Positions 10,235-20,267 of a DNA stretch of 47,263 nt are shown here, piece by piece. Made by a program: the position numbers and the translations under genes. Below the pieces are notes generated by a model. The model was not told the DNA's origin, made no database searches, and was given only the letters and a program-made list of their open reading frames with translations. Location: assembly GCA_013003245.1 (NCBI GenBank), contig JABDJX010000235.1, positions 1 to 47,263 of the forward strand, read 5' to 3'. How positions within the stretch are numbered: position 1 is the stretch's first letter; each line of letters begins with the position of its first letter. Origin of the DNA: Silicimonas sp. (GTDB lineage Bacteria; Pseudomonadota; Alphaproteobacteria; Rhodobacterales; Rhodobacteraceae).

Positions 10235-11239
10235 ATGGTCGAACGCTCACTCAAATTGAACGCACGCCTCAGCGTCGCCCCTATGATGGACTGGACGGAC
10301 CGGCATTGCCGGTATCTGCACCGGCTGATGTCACGGCAGACCTTGCTTTACACCGAAATGGTCACGGCCCCGGCACTTGTGCGTGGAGGGGCCACATATT
10401 TATTGCGCTTTGATGCCGCCGAACATCCCGTGGCGCTGCAACTCGGCGGCTCTGATCCGGAAGAGCTGGCGCAAGCCGCACAGATGGGGGCGGCAGAGGG
10501 CTATGACGAGATCAACCTCAACGTTGGCTGTCCGTCAGACCGGGTGCAGTCGGGCACGTTCGGCGCCATTTTGATGAAACAGCCCGAACTGGTGGCCGAC
10601 TGTGTGGCAACCATGCAGTCGCGTGTGACGGTCCCCGTTACGGTCAAATGCCGTATCGGCGTTGATGATCAGAACCCCGAAAGGGTGCTGCCAGACTTTC
10701 TGACCCACATGGACAAGGCTGGCGTGCGCCGCGTTGCTATCCATGCGCGCAAAGCCTGGTTGCAGGGGCTGTCGCCGAAAGAAAACCGAGACATCCCACC
10801 GCTCGACTACCCTCTGGTTGCACAGATGCGGGCCGCGTTCCCAAGTATGCACATCACGATCAACGGCGGCATCGCCTCGCTGGATCAGGCGCAAGAACAT
10901 CTTGATCAGGGAATGGACGGCGTAATGATCGGACGCGCGGCCTATCAAACACCGTGGGATGTCCTCGGGCACGCCGACAGCCGCATCTTTGGTACGCCAG
11001 ACCCGTTCCAGCACCCGACGCAGGTGGTCGAGGCGATGTATCCTTACATTGAGGCGCAACTGGCCGATGGTCACCGCCTGAACGCCATCACGCGGCACAT
11101 GCTCGGGCTTTTCACCGGTCGTCCCGGCGCGCGGATGTGGCGACGCGCATTGTCCGAAGGGGCGCACAGGCCCGGTGCGGGCACGGATCTGCTACGCGAG
11201 GCACTTTTGGCCGTGCAGCCAACGCCTGTCAGGGCTTGA
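10235..11239 (+). CDS. dusA: tRNA-dihydrouridine synthase DusA-like
   Basis: RLSVAPMMDWTDRHCRYLHRLMS, LQLGGSDPEELA, YDEINLNVGCPSDRVQSGTFGA, VTVKCRIGVDD, GRAAYQTPW motifs of DusA. Confidence 0.95.
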   Translation: MVERSLKLNARLSVAPMMDWTDRHCRYLHRLMSRQTLLYTEMVTAPALVRGGATYLLRFDAAEHPVALQLGGSDPEELAQAAQMGAAEGYDEINLNVGCPSDRVQSGTFGAILMKQPELVADCVATMQSRVTVPVTVKCRIGVDDQNPERVLPDFLTHMDKAGVRRVAIHARKAWLQGLSPKENRDIPPLDYPLVAQMRAAFPSMHITINGGIASLDQAQEHLDQGMDGVMIGRAAYQTPWDVLGHADSRIFGTPDPFQHPTQVVEAMYPYIEAQLADGHRLNAITRHMLGLFTGRPGARMWRRALSEGAHRPGAGTDLLREALLAVQPTPVRA

Positions 11240-11323
11240 ATTGGTCTGCCGGTTTCGTAACCCAACATGCGCGTGACGGGTCGGTTCAATTCATGAACCA
11301 AGGCGACACTCCGGGCCCATCAG

Positions 11324-12016
11324 TTACTCTTTCAGCCATTTTTCCAAAGCCGCAGTCGTCGCCCTGGGTTGTTCCAAAGTGGGCAGATGTCCAGCGTGGT
11401 CGATTTTTACAAGGGTCGAGCCTTTGATGCCTGCGTGCAGATCGTCGTGAAGCTTCGGCGGGCACAGCCGGTCTTCGGCACCGCAGAGCACCAGAGTGGG
11501 TACTTTGATTTGGCCCAGAATGTGGGTGTAGGCAGCGCGGTCGCGCAGGGCGATGCTTTGGTCTTGAAATACCTTTGGCCCAAGGCTGCGCGCCATATCA
11601 AGGCACAGATCCAGGATCGCCGGTTTTTCAGGGCTGTCGACCAGATACGCAGGCTTCAGCTCGTGGCGCATGACATCGTCAAGCTTGCCCGCCAGAACGT
11701 CTTCGATTTGCCGGGTGCGGATCGCATGGTTTGCCGGTGCATCAGCGCGCGCGGTTGTGTCCAAAAGAGCCAGACGCTGGACCCGTTCCGGAGCCTGAGC
11801 CATGATCTCCAACGCCAGAATACCACCCATCGACAGCCCTGCCAGCGCAAAACGCGGCGGCGCCACGAAAAGGACGGCTTGCGCCATAGCAGCCAGGCTG
11901 CGGTTTGCGGTGATGTGTACGGCGCAAGCGTAATCCCGTGAAAGTGCGTCCAGCTGCGGCTGGAAAAGCCGCTTGTCGCACATGAACCCAGGCAGAAAGA
12001 TCAGATCAGATGTCAC
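11324..12016 (-). CDS. alpha/beta hydrolase
   Basis: GTG start at 12016 (GTGA overlap with the upstream gene): MTSDLIFLPGFMCDKRLF..., nucleophile elbow GLSMGG, late IDHAGHLPTLEQP. Confidence 0.88.
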   Translation of the reverse strand: MTSDLIFLPGFMCDKRLFQPQLDALSRDYACAVHITANRSLAAMAQAVLFVAPPRFALAGLSMGGILALEIMAQAPERVQRLALLDTTARADAPANHAIRTRQIEDVLAGKLDDVMRHELKPAYLVDSPEKPAILDLCLDMARSLGPKVFQDQSIALRDRAAYTHILGQIKVPTLVLCGAEDRLCPPKLHDDLHAGIKGSTLVKIDHAGHLPTLEQPRATTAALEKWLKE

Positions 12017-13134
12017 GACGCCAGCTTTGCGCCTTCCGCCAGGGACGCAAGCTTGGCATAAGCGATATCCGGGTCCACCGCGCCAAAACCTGCAAAGGTG
12101 CCAAAGCCGCAGTCCGAGCCTGCGATCACGCGCTCTGCGCCGACGATCCCGGTAAACCGCTCGATCCGCTGGCGCACCAGTTCGGGGTGTTCGACAAAGT
12201 TGGTGGTGGTGTCGACCACGCCGGGGATCAAGACCTTGTCGTCGGGGATCTCGGATTTGCGATTCTGGAAAACCTCCCATTCGTGGGCATGGCGCGGATT
12301 GGAGGTTTCAAAAAGCAAGTATTGCGCCTTGGTCGCCATCAGAGTCGAGAACACCGTGTCCATCGGGATGTCACAGCAATGCGGTCCTTCGTAGTTGCCC
12401 CAGCAAATGTGCACGCGCACTTTGTCGGCGGGCACATTTTCCAGCGCGTGGTTCAGGGCGGCGACGTGCATGTCCGCGATCTTGACAAATTCCTCGTCCG
12501 AAAGGTCTGCAAAAAGCATATGTCGCGAAAGCGCCAGATCAGGACAATCCAACTGCAGGTGCAGCCCAGCACCAATGATGGTTTCATATTCCGCGCGCAT
12601 CGCATCGGCCAAAGCCTCCAGGTACGCCTCGCGGTTTGGGTAGTGGTCGTTTTGCAGGAAAAGCGAGATCACACCCGGAGAGGCCGCGTTCATAAACCCT
12701 TGTTTCGCGCCGTGCTCGGACATCGCTGCTTGCAGGTTGGCGATGTCTTTTTCCAACTCGCCCTGCCCTTTGGATTTCACGTCTCCGGTGCACATCGGCC
12801 TCGCGTACTTGGGCGTTCCGCCATCAGCGGCAAGACGCTTCAGAAAGCCGGGAAACATCTTGAGATCGGCAGGCGCATTGCGTGGGCTGTCGCCGGAAAA
12901 CCCGGTGTAGCGGTCCTTGACGTAGGTGGCGTAAGAGATTTTCGACGTCTCACCGTCGCTGACGATATCGATGCCCGCCGCGACCTGTTTGCGCACGGTT
13001 TCACTTACAGCCCTCGTCATCGCGGCGTCGAATGCGGCTGGATCGTAAGGCTCTTCGCGCTCACGGGCGAAGATGAAATCGACGACCTCTTGGGTACGCG
13101 GAAGTGAGCCGACATGTGTGGTTTGAACAGCCAT
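12013..13134 (-). CDS. MetE C-terminal-domain-like protein (cobalamin-independent methionine synthase II family; EaCoMT-like superfamily)
   Basis: 373 aa; TTHVGSLPRTQEVVDF start, LQLDCPDLALSRH, VHICWGNYEGPH, VIAGSDCGFGTFAG: Zn-dependent MetE-like barrel motifs. Confidence 0.88.
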   Translation of the reverse strand: MAVQTTHVGSLPRTQEVVDFIFAREREEPYDPAAFDAAMTRAVSETVRKQVAAGIDIVSDGETSKISYATYVKDRYTGFSGDSPRNAPADLKMFPGFLKRLAADGGTPKYARPMCTGDVKSKGQGELEKDIANLQAAMSEHGAKQGFMNAASPGVISLFLQNDHYPNREAYLEALADAMRAEYETIIGAGLHLQLDCPDLALSRHMLFADLSDEEFVKIADMHVAALNHALENVPADKVRVHICWGNYEGPHCCDIPMDTVFSTLMATKAQYLLFETSNPRHAHEWEVFQNRKSEIPDDKVLIPGVVDTTTNFVEHPELVRQRIERFTGIVGAERVIAGSDCGFGTFAGFGAVDPDIAYAKLASLAEGAKLAS

Positions 13135-13140
13135 CTTGGT

Positions 13141-13755
13141 TCAGTCTCCTTCGTGTTTCTTCGCCATCATCACGGTCAGATCCCCGCAAGACGGGTCCTC
13201 GGCGACAAAAGTCGTCAGCAGCAGCCCATGCGTTTCCAAAAGTGTTGCATATTCTGCCGGTGACAGCGATGCGTGGTACACAGTTTCGCCCGCGACAGTG
13301 CCCGACACTTCTCCGGCGCGCGGGCCGACGGTAACCAAAAGCAACCCGCCCGGCACCAGCAGTCTGGCCATGCGCGCCATGGTGCTGCGTTGTGCGTCTG
13401 GTGTCAGGTGAAAGAAGCTGTTCCAGGCGATGATGCCGTCGAACCGCTCTGGCAGATCGAGATCACGCATATCAGCGACGCGCCAATCCCCTTCAGGCCA
13501 GCGCTCTCGCGCAATGGCAAGCATAGCTTGAGAAAAGTCTACACCGGTGAGGTGAAATCCCTCGGCAATGAGCCACGCGGAAATCGGCTCTCCCGCCCCG
13601 CATCCAAGGTCCAGTACGCGCCCGCCCTTTGGCAAGGCATCGCCAAACCGCGTCAACCACCGCGCCTCGAACAACGTGCGCGAGCGCGCCTTGTCATAAC
13701 CCTCGGCCTGCCGATCATAGACCTCGCGTATCTTGTCGGGGTTTACACTCTCCAT
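13141..13755 (-). CDS. class I SAM-dependent methyltransferase
   Basis: GGRVLDLGCGAGEPIS motif I, LTGVDFSQAML, FDGIIAWNSFFHL. Confidence 0.9.
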   Translation of the reverse strand: MESVNPDKIREVYDRQAEGYDKARSRTLFEARWLTRFGDALPKGGRVLDLGCGAGEPISAWLIAEGFHLTGVDFSQAMLAIARERWPEGDWRVADMRDLDLPERFDGIIAWNSFFHLTPDAQRSTMARMARLLVPGGLLLVTVGPRAGEVSGTVAGETVYHASLSPAEYATLLETHGLLLTTFVAEDPSCGDLTVMMAKKHEGD

Positions 13756-14708
13756 GTCGGGCCAGCAGGGTCATCGGTGGCAACGATATGGTAAAGCGCG
13801 GCATCGCCTGTCATCGACGGATAGGCTGTGTGTTCCAGATCGCCGGGCACCAGCATCGTGTCGCCGGGCGCAAGCGTGTCTTGCCCACCCTCCCAGACGA
13901 CGCGCCAATGGCCTTTGACCGGCATCAGCACCGATGGGCGGTCATGACGGTGCGTGTCAGTGGTAGAGGAGCCGCGTGTCGCCAAAGCAACCTCGAAACC
14001 TGGTTTATCAGGCAACACGCCATCTTCGCCAATCACCAGAACCGGCGTGCGATCAGCCAGAGCGCACAGGTCATTGTAGCGCGCCACATGTCTTGGCACG
14101 ACGTCCCGCGTTGCGGGTTCGGGAAAGGCTTTTAGCTCTTCTTCGGTCAAAAGCTTCATTGGCTTGATACCGTCGGGCAGCGTCTGGCCCTTCTTGCTGT
14201 CGTAAAGCTTGCCGTTCTCGCCCAGCACCAGCCCGTGGTCTTGCGCATCCTCGATCACTTGCGGCGCCCAGATCACACCGCCGCCGGCATCGTCACCGCC
14301 AAGGATCGCCATGATCATCCCGTAGTCGTCGCCGATATTCTCAAAGCCGCGGAAGATGCCCGTGGGAATGTTGAAGATGTCACCCTCTTCCAGCACGACC
14401 TCACCCGCGGTGCCCCAACGCCCCCAGAAGAACCGCCACCGGCCCTTGAGCACGAAAAACACCTCCGCCGTGCGGTGCGAATGCAGCGAGTTGCGGCACT
14501 TGGGCGGCTGTCCGGCGGCACCAATGTTGAAGCCGATTGGCTGGGCGATATGCACGTGCTGATCAGTGCTTTCAGAGACACCGCCGCCAATGATGGTGAA
14601 GTTCTCCTTCTGGTCAGAGCCGGGCGTGTGCGCATCGATAAAGGCGGTGCGACACGGTTGAAGCTCGCCGTAGCGGACGATGCGCGGGTCCATATCTTGC
14701 AGTGTCAT
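13743..14708 (-). CDS. double-cupin domain protein
   Basis: Two cupin modules: HSHRTAEVFFVLKGRWRFFWG...EEGDIFNIPTGIFRGFEN and DTHRHDRPSVLMPVKGHWRVVWEG...APGDTMLVPGDLEH; start taken at MTLQDMDPR. Confidence 0.85.
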   Translation of the reverse strand: MTLQDMDPRIVRYGELQPCRTAFIDAHTPGSDQKENFTIIGGGVSESTDQHVHIAQPIGFNIGAAGQPPKCRNSLHSHRTAEVFFVLKGRWRFFWGRWGTAGEVVLEEGDIFNIPTGIFRGFENIGDDYGMIMAILGGDDAGGGVIWAPQVIEDAQDHGLVLGENGKLYDSKKGQTLPDGIKPMKLLTEEELKAFPEPATRDVVPRHVARYNDLCALADRTPVLVIGEDGVLPDKPGFEVALATRGSSTTDTHRHDRPSVLMPVKGHWRVVWEGGQDTLAPGDTMLVPGDLEHTAYPSMTGDAALYHIVATDDPAGPTWRV

Positions 14709-15157
14709 GTCGTGCTCCACAAAGCGTTGGAGAAGGATTCGTAACTTGGGTGGCTGTCCGGATCCGGGTCATTCTCCCAGACCCGGTCGTAGGTTTCGTT
14801 GGCGAGGCTGAGGACGTCTTCGAACCACAGGTCCGGCGGGAACTGCGCAGGGGTATTCAGCACCGCGTCATATTGCTCCGGACCAAGTGACAGAAGATGG
14901 CATCGGGCGTAGAGGAACACGTCTGAAGACGCTTCGTTGCCGCCGACACGGCAAGCGTTATAATGAGCCGGTGTGTCCAGCGCGTGCAGCTTCTCGGAGA
15001 ACATGCGGAAGAAGGCGATGGCCTCGCTGTCGGGCAGTTTGGCGAGCACGGCACCGAGAGCTTCGATATCCGCGTCGTTGGCTGTAGCACCCAGATCGTT
15101 GGACAGGTTATGGACGGGCACCGTTCCGATGAGCGCCCAGAAGTCGATATCGGTCAT
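14705..15157 (-). CDS. DUF4240 domain-containing protein
   Basis: MTDIDFWALIGT...WFEDVLSLANETYDRVWENDPD...YESFSNALW resembles DUF4240; start chosen at the internal Met. Confidence 0.65.
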   Translation of the reverse strand: MTDIDFWALIGTVPVHNLSNDLGATANDADIEALGAVLAKLPDSEAIAFFRMFSEKLHALDTPAHYNACRVGGNEASSDVFLYARCHLLSLGPEQYDAVLNTPAQFPPDLWFEDVLSLANETYDRVWENDPDPDSHPSYESFSNALWSTT

Positions 15158-15167
15158 CCAGTTTCCT

Positions 15168-16145
15168 TCATTCCGAGCCCAGTTCGATCTGTTTCCAGAT
15201 CGCCGTTTCATCAAAAAGTGTATACTCGCGCCGCAGCCCCCAAGGGCCAAACTCCGCATGGCTGATGCCCAGCACATAGACATCTTCCCCGGTTGGCGCG
15301 CCAAACGCGCCCCACCCGTCGTGCTTGCCCCAAAGCGACCAGCGGATCGCGGCGCGCGGCGGCATCATAGGATCGTCGCGCCCGATTGTGTGGTGAATGG
15401 TGAAGTCGGCAGACGGGAAACTGGCGCGTAGGCCCATCCAGAATTTGTCGGCGCCCTCATGCGAGATCGCCGTGACGCCGCCGGGATATTCAAGGTTGAC
15501 CGCGCGGTCATAGGCCTCTGGGATCACCGAAAACCCGGCCCCCATGATGCGGGTCAAAATATCAGCATAACGCTGGCCCCACTCGTTGTCGTTGCCCTGT
15601 GCCGTGTAAGGCCCTGCCACATCGTTGTCCGGCGTCATCGGACGCACGCAGGCCTCAGGCCCGCCTTCGCGCGTGATCAGATCACGCGCATAGTCACGCG
15701 GATCAATTCCAAGCTGGCGGACGATCGCTCCCTGATCGCGGATCAGCCATTCATCGTTGATCTGATTATTGATCGCGTGACAGTCGGCGATGATCCGATA
15801 GCTTAGCTTTTTGCCCGTCGGCGCCCCGTAAACGCCCGGGTTCGCGTGGGTCGCTGTCGAATGCAGGCGGTGTGAACTGAGCATCCCCTCCTCGGGCGTG
15901 CCCGACCAGATCACGTCCTCGCCATAAAGGGTGCGGTCGGGAAACTCGGCCAGCGTTGCCATTGTCGCGGCAATCACACCCTCATTCCCGGTCACGACAG
16001 AGCCAGGAGAGCGCACCACGATATCAGGCGCGTAATAGGTATGCAGCGTGTCGATGCCGCGATCTTCCCAGATTTCCTTGGTGATCTTGAGAATATAATC
16101 CGGGAAATCGGTGAATTTGGGATCAAAGCCCTTCATATGGTCCAT
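15168..16145 (-). CDS. NTF2-like/SnoaL-like protein (divergent paralogue C)
   Basis: 325 aa; HTYYAPDIVVRSPGSVVTGNEGVIAATMATLAEFPDRTLYGEDVIW SnoaL-like pattern, repeated in the C-terminal half. Confidence 0.82.
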   Translation of the reverse strand: MDHMKGFDPKFTDFPDYILKITKEIWEDRGIDTLHTYYAPDIVVRSPGSVVTGNEGVIAATMATLAEFPDRTLYGEDVIWSGTPEEGMLSSHRLHSTATHANPGVYGAPTGKKLSYRIIADCHAINNQINDEWLIRDQGAIVRQLGIDPRDYARDLITREGGPEACVRPMTPDNDVAGPYTAQGNDNEWGQRYADILTRIMGAGFSVIPEAYDRAVNLEYPGGVTAISHEGADKFWMGLRASFPSADFTIHHTIGRDDPMMPPRAAIRWSLWGKHDGWGAFGAPTGEDVYVLGISHAEFGPWGLRREYTLFDETAIWKQIELGSE

Positions 16146-17173
16146 CCTTTGGGAATGCGTGCGGACGTTCTGACTACCAGCGGCGCGTCAATGGCCACGT
16201 CTCTGGTGGGAGCATCCGGGGTTTCGATCTGCTCGAGCAGGATCTCGACGGTCTCATCCACCATTTTGTTCGCGCGCTGGCGCACCGTGGTCAGGTTATA
16301 GCCGCCGTAAGAGGCCGTGGGCACGTCGTCATAGCCCACCACAGACACATCGCCCGGCACGCTCAGGCCCAACTCGCCGCGAAGGACATCCATCACGGCA
16401 AAGGCCATGTGATCGTTGCAAACAAAGACCGCATCTGGCCGGTCTGCGCGATCAAACATCCGACGCGCCGCGTTAGCCGCAAGCGTGCGGTTGAAATCAC
16501 CCACGTCGCGCGCTGCCAACTCGCACCCCGCCGCGTGCAGGCCTGCCAGAAACCCATGCTCGCGATCCCGTTGGGTCGAGGCGCCTTCCCACCCGGCGAT
16601 ATAGCCGATCCGCTGGTGACTGCCCGCCAGCAGAAACTCGGCCACGCGTTTGCCGCCGGTGATGTTGTCTGATGTCACGGCGGGAAAGCCCGCCGCATCC
16701 GCCGTTCGGTTGAAAAACACAATCGGTACGCCTGCGTCACGGCACCGTTGCGCCAGATCGGACGACATCGAGATTGATGCGGTGATGATGCCGTCGACCT
16801 GATAATCGAGCAGCTCGTCGATCACCGTGTCCACGTCGGCTTCCATGTTTGACGCCATAAAGATCAGAACGTGATAGCCCTTTGATTGCAGGGCGTTAGA
16901 AAGTTTTTCTAATGCTTCAGGGTAAAAATGGTTTTCCAGATAGGCCACCACCAGCCCGATGATCCGGCTTTTGCCCGAAACCATCGCACGCGCCAGAACG
17001 TTCGGGCGATAGCCAAGCTCTGCTGCTGCCGCGCGCACCTTGGTCGCAGTTTTGGACGAAGCAGACGCACCGGGCGTGAACACGCGGCTGACCGCAGACT
17101 GGCTGACGCCTGCCCGCTCTGCAACCTCCGCAGAGGTCACTTTCGGGCTTGGTTTGATCGACAGTTTGCTCAT
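16133..17173 (-). CDS. LacI/GalR family transcriptional regulator
   Basis: N-terminal HTH VTSAEVAERAGVSQSAVSRVFTPGASASSKTATKVRAAAAELGYRPNVLARAM plus periplasmic-binding-like domain. Confidence 0.97.
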   Translation of the reverse strand: MSKLSIKPSPKVTSAEVAERAGVSQSAVSRVFTPGASASSKTATKVRAAAAELGYRPNVLARAMVSGKSRIIGLVVAYLENHFYPEALEKLSNALQSKGYHVLIFMASNMEADVDTVIDELLDYQVDGIITASISMSSDLAQRCRDAGVPIVFFNRTADAAGFPAVTSDNITGGKRVAEFLLAGSHQRIGYIAGWEGASTQRDREHGFLAGLHAAGCELAARDVGDFNRTLAANAARRMFDRADRPDAVFVCNDHMAFAVMDVLRGELGLSVPGDVSVVGYDDVPTASYGGYNLTTVRQRANKMVDETVEILLEQIETPDAPTRDVAIDAPLVVRTSARIPKGWTI

Positions 17174-17934
17174 TCCGCCGTCCAGCCGCCGTCAACCATC
17201 AAGGCCGATCCAGTGATCAGCGCACTTGCGTCCGAGGCCAGAAACACCACCGGCCCCATGATGTCTTCGACCTCGCCCGTGCGACCCAGCTTGATCTTGT
17301 CTTCGATCCAGGCGATGCGCTCGGGGTTGGCGAAGGTGCCCTCGGTCAGCGGTGTCTTGATGAACGTCGGGCAGACCGTGTTGACGCGGATGCCCGCGCG
17401 TCCCCACTCGATGGCCATCGATTTGGTGAAGCCTTCGACGGCGTGCTTGGTCGCTGAATAGACCGCGCGATCCACGCCGCCCACATGGCCCATCTGGCTG
17501 GAGATGTTGATTAGCGAGCCGGGTTTGCCTGCCTTGATCAACCCGTTCGCCACGGCCTTGGTCAGAAAGTACGCGCCCTTGATGTTAAGGTCAGCCACGA
17601 CGTCGTAATCTGCTACACTTGTCTCGGTTGCCGGGCTGTGCCTAGCCAATCCGGCCGAGTTTACCAGCACATCGAAGGGGCCATTCTCTGCCACCAGATT
17701 TGCGGTCATTTCGACATCGCTGACGTCCATCACCAGCGTTTTCGCAGCCATCCCCGCGGCGTTCATCTCGGCGGCCAGCGCGTCCAACGCATCTGCCCGG
17801 CGTGCGGCCAAAGTCACCTCTGCACCTGCCTCTCCCAACGCCACAGCGCAGGCCGCGCCGATGCCGGAACTTGCGCCTGCAACAAGCGCGCGTTTGCCGT
17901 CCAGCCGAAGCGAGGGGGTCTTGGGCAAGGTCAT
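17170..17934 (-). CDS. SDR family NAD(P)-dependent oxidoreductase
   Basis: ALVAGASSGIGAACAVAL; NSAG; YSATKHAVEG; RVNTVCPTFIKT. Confidence 0.96.
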   Translation of the reverse strand: MTLPKTPSLRLDGKRALVAGASSGIGAACAVALGEAGAEVTLAARRADALDALAAEMNAAGMAAKTLVMDVSDVEMTANLVAENGPFDVLVNSAGLARHSPATETSVADYDVVADLNIKGAYFLTKAVANGLIKAGKPGSLINISSQMGHVGGVDRAVYSATKHAVEGFTKSMAIEWGRAGIRVNTVCPTFIKTPLTEGTFANPERIAWIEDKIKLGRTGEVEDIMGPVVFLASDASALITGSALMVDGGWTAE

Positions 17935-18944
17935 GACGGCCTCCTGATCTGGGTTATTTCACGCATGCGCTCAAACACATCGACACCGATTTGTGCATAA
18001 AGATCAATCAGATCAACCAACACCCAGTTTTCACGGATCAGACCGTTTTCCATCCGCCAGAAATCAAGCGAACGCAGCACAACCTCTTGCCCGGCAGGTG
18101 CGATGCCCATCCAGCCGTCGCCGGTGATGGTCAGGCGCATGTTGGGCCAACCGGTTTCGCAGACGTAATCCCCCTCGCCGATCCAGTGCGACATCAGATC
18201 ACCCATAGCATCAAGCTTGCGGTCGGGCATGGCGCGCAGAAACGGGATCTGGTGCCAGTTGCGAAAGCCCTTGATCCCGCGCCCGGTGCCGATGCCCGCA
18301 GGGCCGTACCAGTTGAATTTCGGGTGCCAGTATTTTTCCAATTGCATCACCTCGGGCCCACCTTCGGCGGGATGACGACACAGATCGGTGAGCATGGCGA
18401 TAACGTGGTCCATGGCCGCCTGCCCGTCACCGCTCACGTGCAAACCATCGCCAGACATCGGCGCTGGCGTGCACATAAACTTGCCCAACTGCGGCGCCAT
18501 TGGCCAAGCACCCGCCTGCATCATCAGCTCGGGCAAATCCCAGATAATCTGAGCCTCGGTGATCTGCCCGTCTTCCAGCCGGAAAAACTCGTGATAGCGC
18601 ATATGTGCGAGATGCCCGGTGGGCGGAACCTCGAGAAACGGCTTCTCAAAAGTCCCCATGTAGTTGCCCATGCACCCGACCCACTCCTGCCCTTCGGGTG
18701 TGGTGCCCGCCATCACGATCATATCACGGCGTTCAAGGTCGGGCATGGCATGATAAAGCGAGACATAGTCGTTGAACATATGATCACGCGGGCGATCTCG
18801 ATCACCATAAGGCGCGCACATATGAACGACGCAATCGCGCGCGAATGTGCTTTCAAGGGCCGTGCGCATTGGGCGTGGTTTCGGATCGGCCATCACCGCG
18901 CGCCATTCCGCGATCTGTGCTTTGAGTTCGTCCGGCGTGCTCAC
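17931..18944 (-). CDS. SnoaL-like/NTF2-like tandem-domain protein (paralogue B)
   Basis: 337 aa; [43 protein letters not shown] and [26 protein letters not shown], shared with paralogues A and D. Confidence 0.83.
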   Translation of the reverse strand: MSTPDELKAQIAEWRAVMADPKPRPMRTALESTFARDCVVHMCAPYGDRDRPRDHMFNDYVSLYHAMPDLERRDMIVMAGTTPEGQEWVGCMGNYMGTFEKPFLEVPPTGHLAHMRYHEFFRLEDGQITEAQIIWDLPELMMQAGAWPMAPQLGKFMCTPAPMSGDGLHVSGDGQAAMDHVIAMLTDLCRHPAEGGPEVMQLEKYWHPKFNWYGPAGIGTGRGIKGFRNWHQIPFLRAMPDRKLDAMGDLMSHWIGEGDYVCETGWPNMRLTITGDGWMGIAPAGQEVVLRSLDFWRMENGLIRENWVLVDLIDLYAQIGVDVFERMREITQIRRPS

Positions 18945-20266
18945 TCGGCGGCCTCACGATACGGTGCCGCCTGCCCATAAGGCACATTCAGCCCGCCATA
19001 GCGCCGCACGCGGATGTTGCACTGTTCGGCGTGGCCGACGAACCCCTCCAGCATGCAAAGCCGCGAGCCGCATTCACCAATCATGGCCGCCGCTTCATCT
19101 GTCATGATCTTCTGATAGCTGTGGGTTTTCAGGAACTTGCCAACCCAAAGCCCGCCGGTATAGCGCCCGGCCTTCTTCGTGGGCAGCGTGTGGTTGGTGC
19201 CGATCACCTTATCGCCGTTGGCCACGTTAGTACGCGGTCCCAAGAACAGCGCGCCATAGGAATGCATGTTCTCCAGATACCAGTCGTCGCGATCCGTCAT
19301 CACCTGCACATGCTCGTAGGCCATGTCGTTGGCGACGCGCAGCATCTCATCATGATCGGCGCACAGGATCACGTCGCCATAGTCGCGCCACGAGGTCCGC
19401 GCGGTCTCGGCGGTCGGCAAAATCTGCAAAAGCCGCTCGATCTCAATCATCGTCTCTTCGGCCAACCTGCGGGAGTTGGTGATCAGGGCGGCGGGCGAAT
19501 TATACCCATGCTCGGCCTGCCCCAGCAGATCAGTGGCGCACAACTCGGCATCGACGGTATTATCGGCAATCACCATCGTCTCGGTTGGCCCTGCGAAAAG
19601 ATCAATCCCCACGCGCCCGTAAAGCTGCCGCTTGGCCTCGGCCACAAAGGCGTTGCCGGGACCGACGAGCATATGCACCGGCTCAATCGTTTCCGTCCCC
19701 AGCGCCATCGCGCCCACTGCCTGAATACCGCCAAGACACAAAATCTCATGCGCGCCGCCCAAAGACATCGCGGCGACAATCGCCGGGTGTGGGCCACCAT
19801 CGACGGGAGGAGCGCTGGCGATGATGCGCGGCACGCCCGCCACGCTGGCCGTCAGCACCGACATATGCGCGCTTGCCACCATAGGAAACTTGCCGCCGGG
19901 CACATAGCAGCCCACCGACTGGACGGGGATGTTCTTGTGTCCAAGAATGACACCGGGCAGCGTTTCCACCTCGATATCTGTCATCGAGGCGCGCTGTGCC
20001 TGCGCAAAGGTGCGAATCTGGTCTTGCGCGAACTTGATGTCGGCCATGTCGCGGCTCGACACCTTTGACATCGCCGCCTCGATCTCGGACGGAGTCAGGC
20101 GGAAATGATTCGGCTCGTAGCGGTCAAACTTGGCCGAGAGATCGCGCACAGCGGCGTCGCCCCGCGCTTCGATGTCGGCCAGGGTGTCTTCGACCACAGC
20201 GCGCGTCCTGGCATCATCTTTGGCGATTTCAGCGGCGGATTTGCTGCGTTTCAGATACTCTGCCAT
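18941..20266 (-). CDS. histidinol dehydrogenase-family protein (HpsN-like paralogue)
   Basis: 441 aa; [69 protein letters not shown]; not in a his context. Confidence 0.88.
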   Translation of the reverse strand: MAEYLKRSKSAAEIAKDDARTRAVVEDTLADIEARGDAAVRDLSAKFDRYEPNHFRLTPSEIEAAMSKVSSRDMADIKFAQDQIRTFAQAQRASMTDIEVETLPGVILGHKNIPVQSVGCYVPGGKFPMVASAHMSVLTASVAGVPRIIASAPPVDGGPHPAIVAAMSLGGAHEILCLGGIQAVGAMALGTETIEPVHMLVGPGNAFVAEAKRQLYGRVGIDLFAGPTETMVIADNTVDAELCATDLLGQAEHGYNSPAALITNSRRLAEETMIEIERLLQILPTAETARTSWRDYGDVILCADHDEMLRVANDMAYEHVQVMTDRDDWYLENMHSYGALFLGPRTNVANGDKVIGTNHTLPTKKAGRYTGGLWVGKFLKTHSYQKIMTDEAAAMIGECGSRLCMLEGFVGHAEQCNIRVRRYGGLNVPYGQAAPYREAAE

Positions 20267-20267
20267 C

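Noticed and set aside
12010-13107. 365-aa plus-strand ORF opposite the MetE-like gene
   Set aside because: Antisense shadow with no recognisable motifs, opposite a well-supported CDS.
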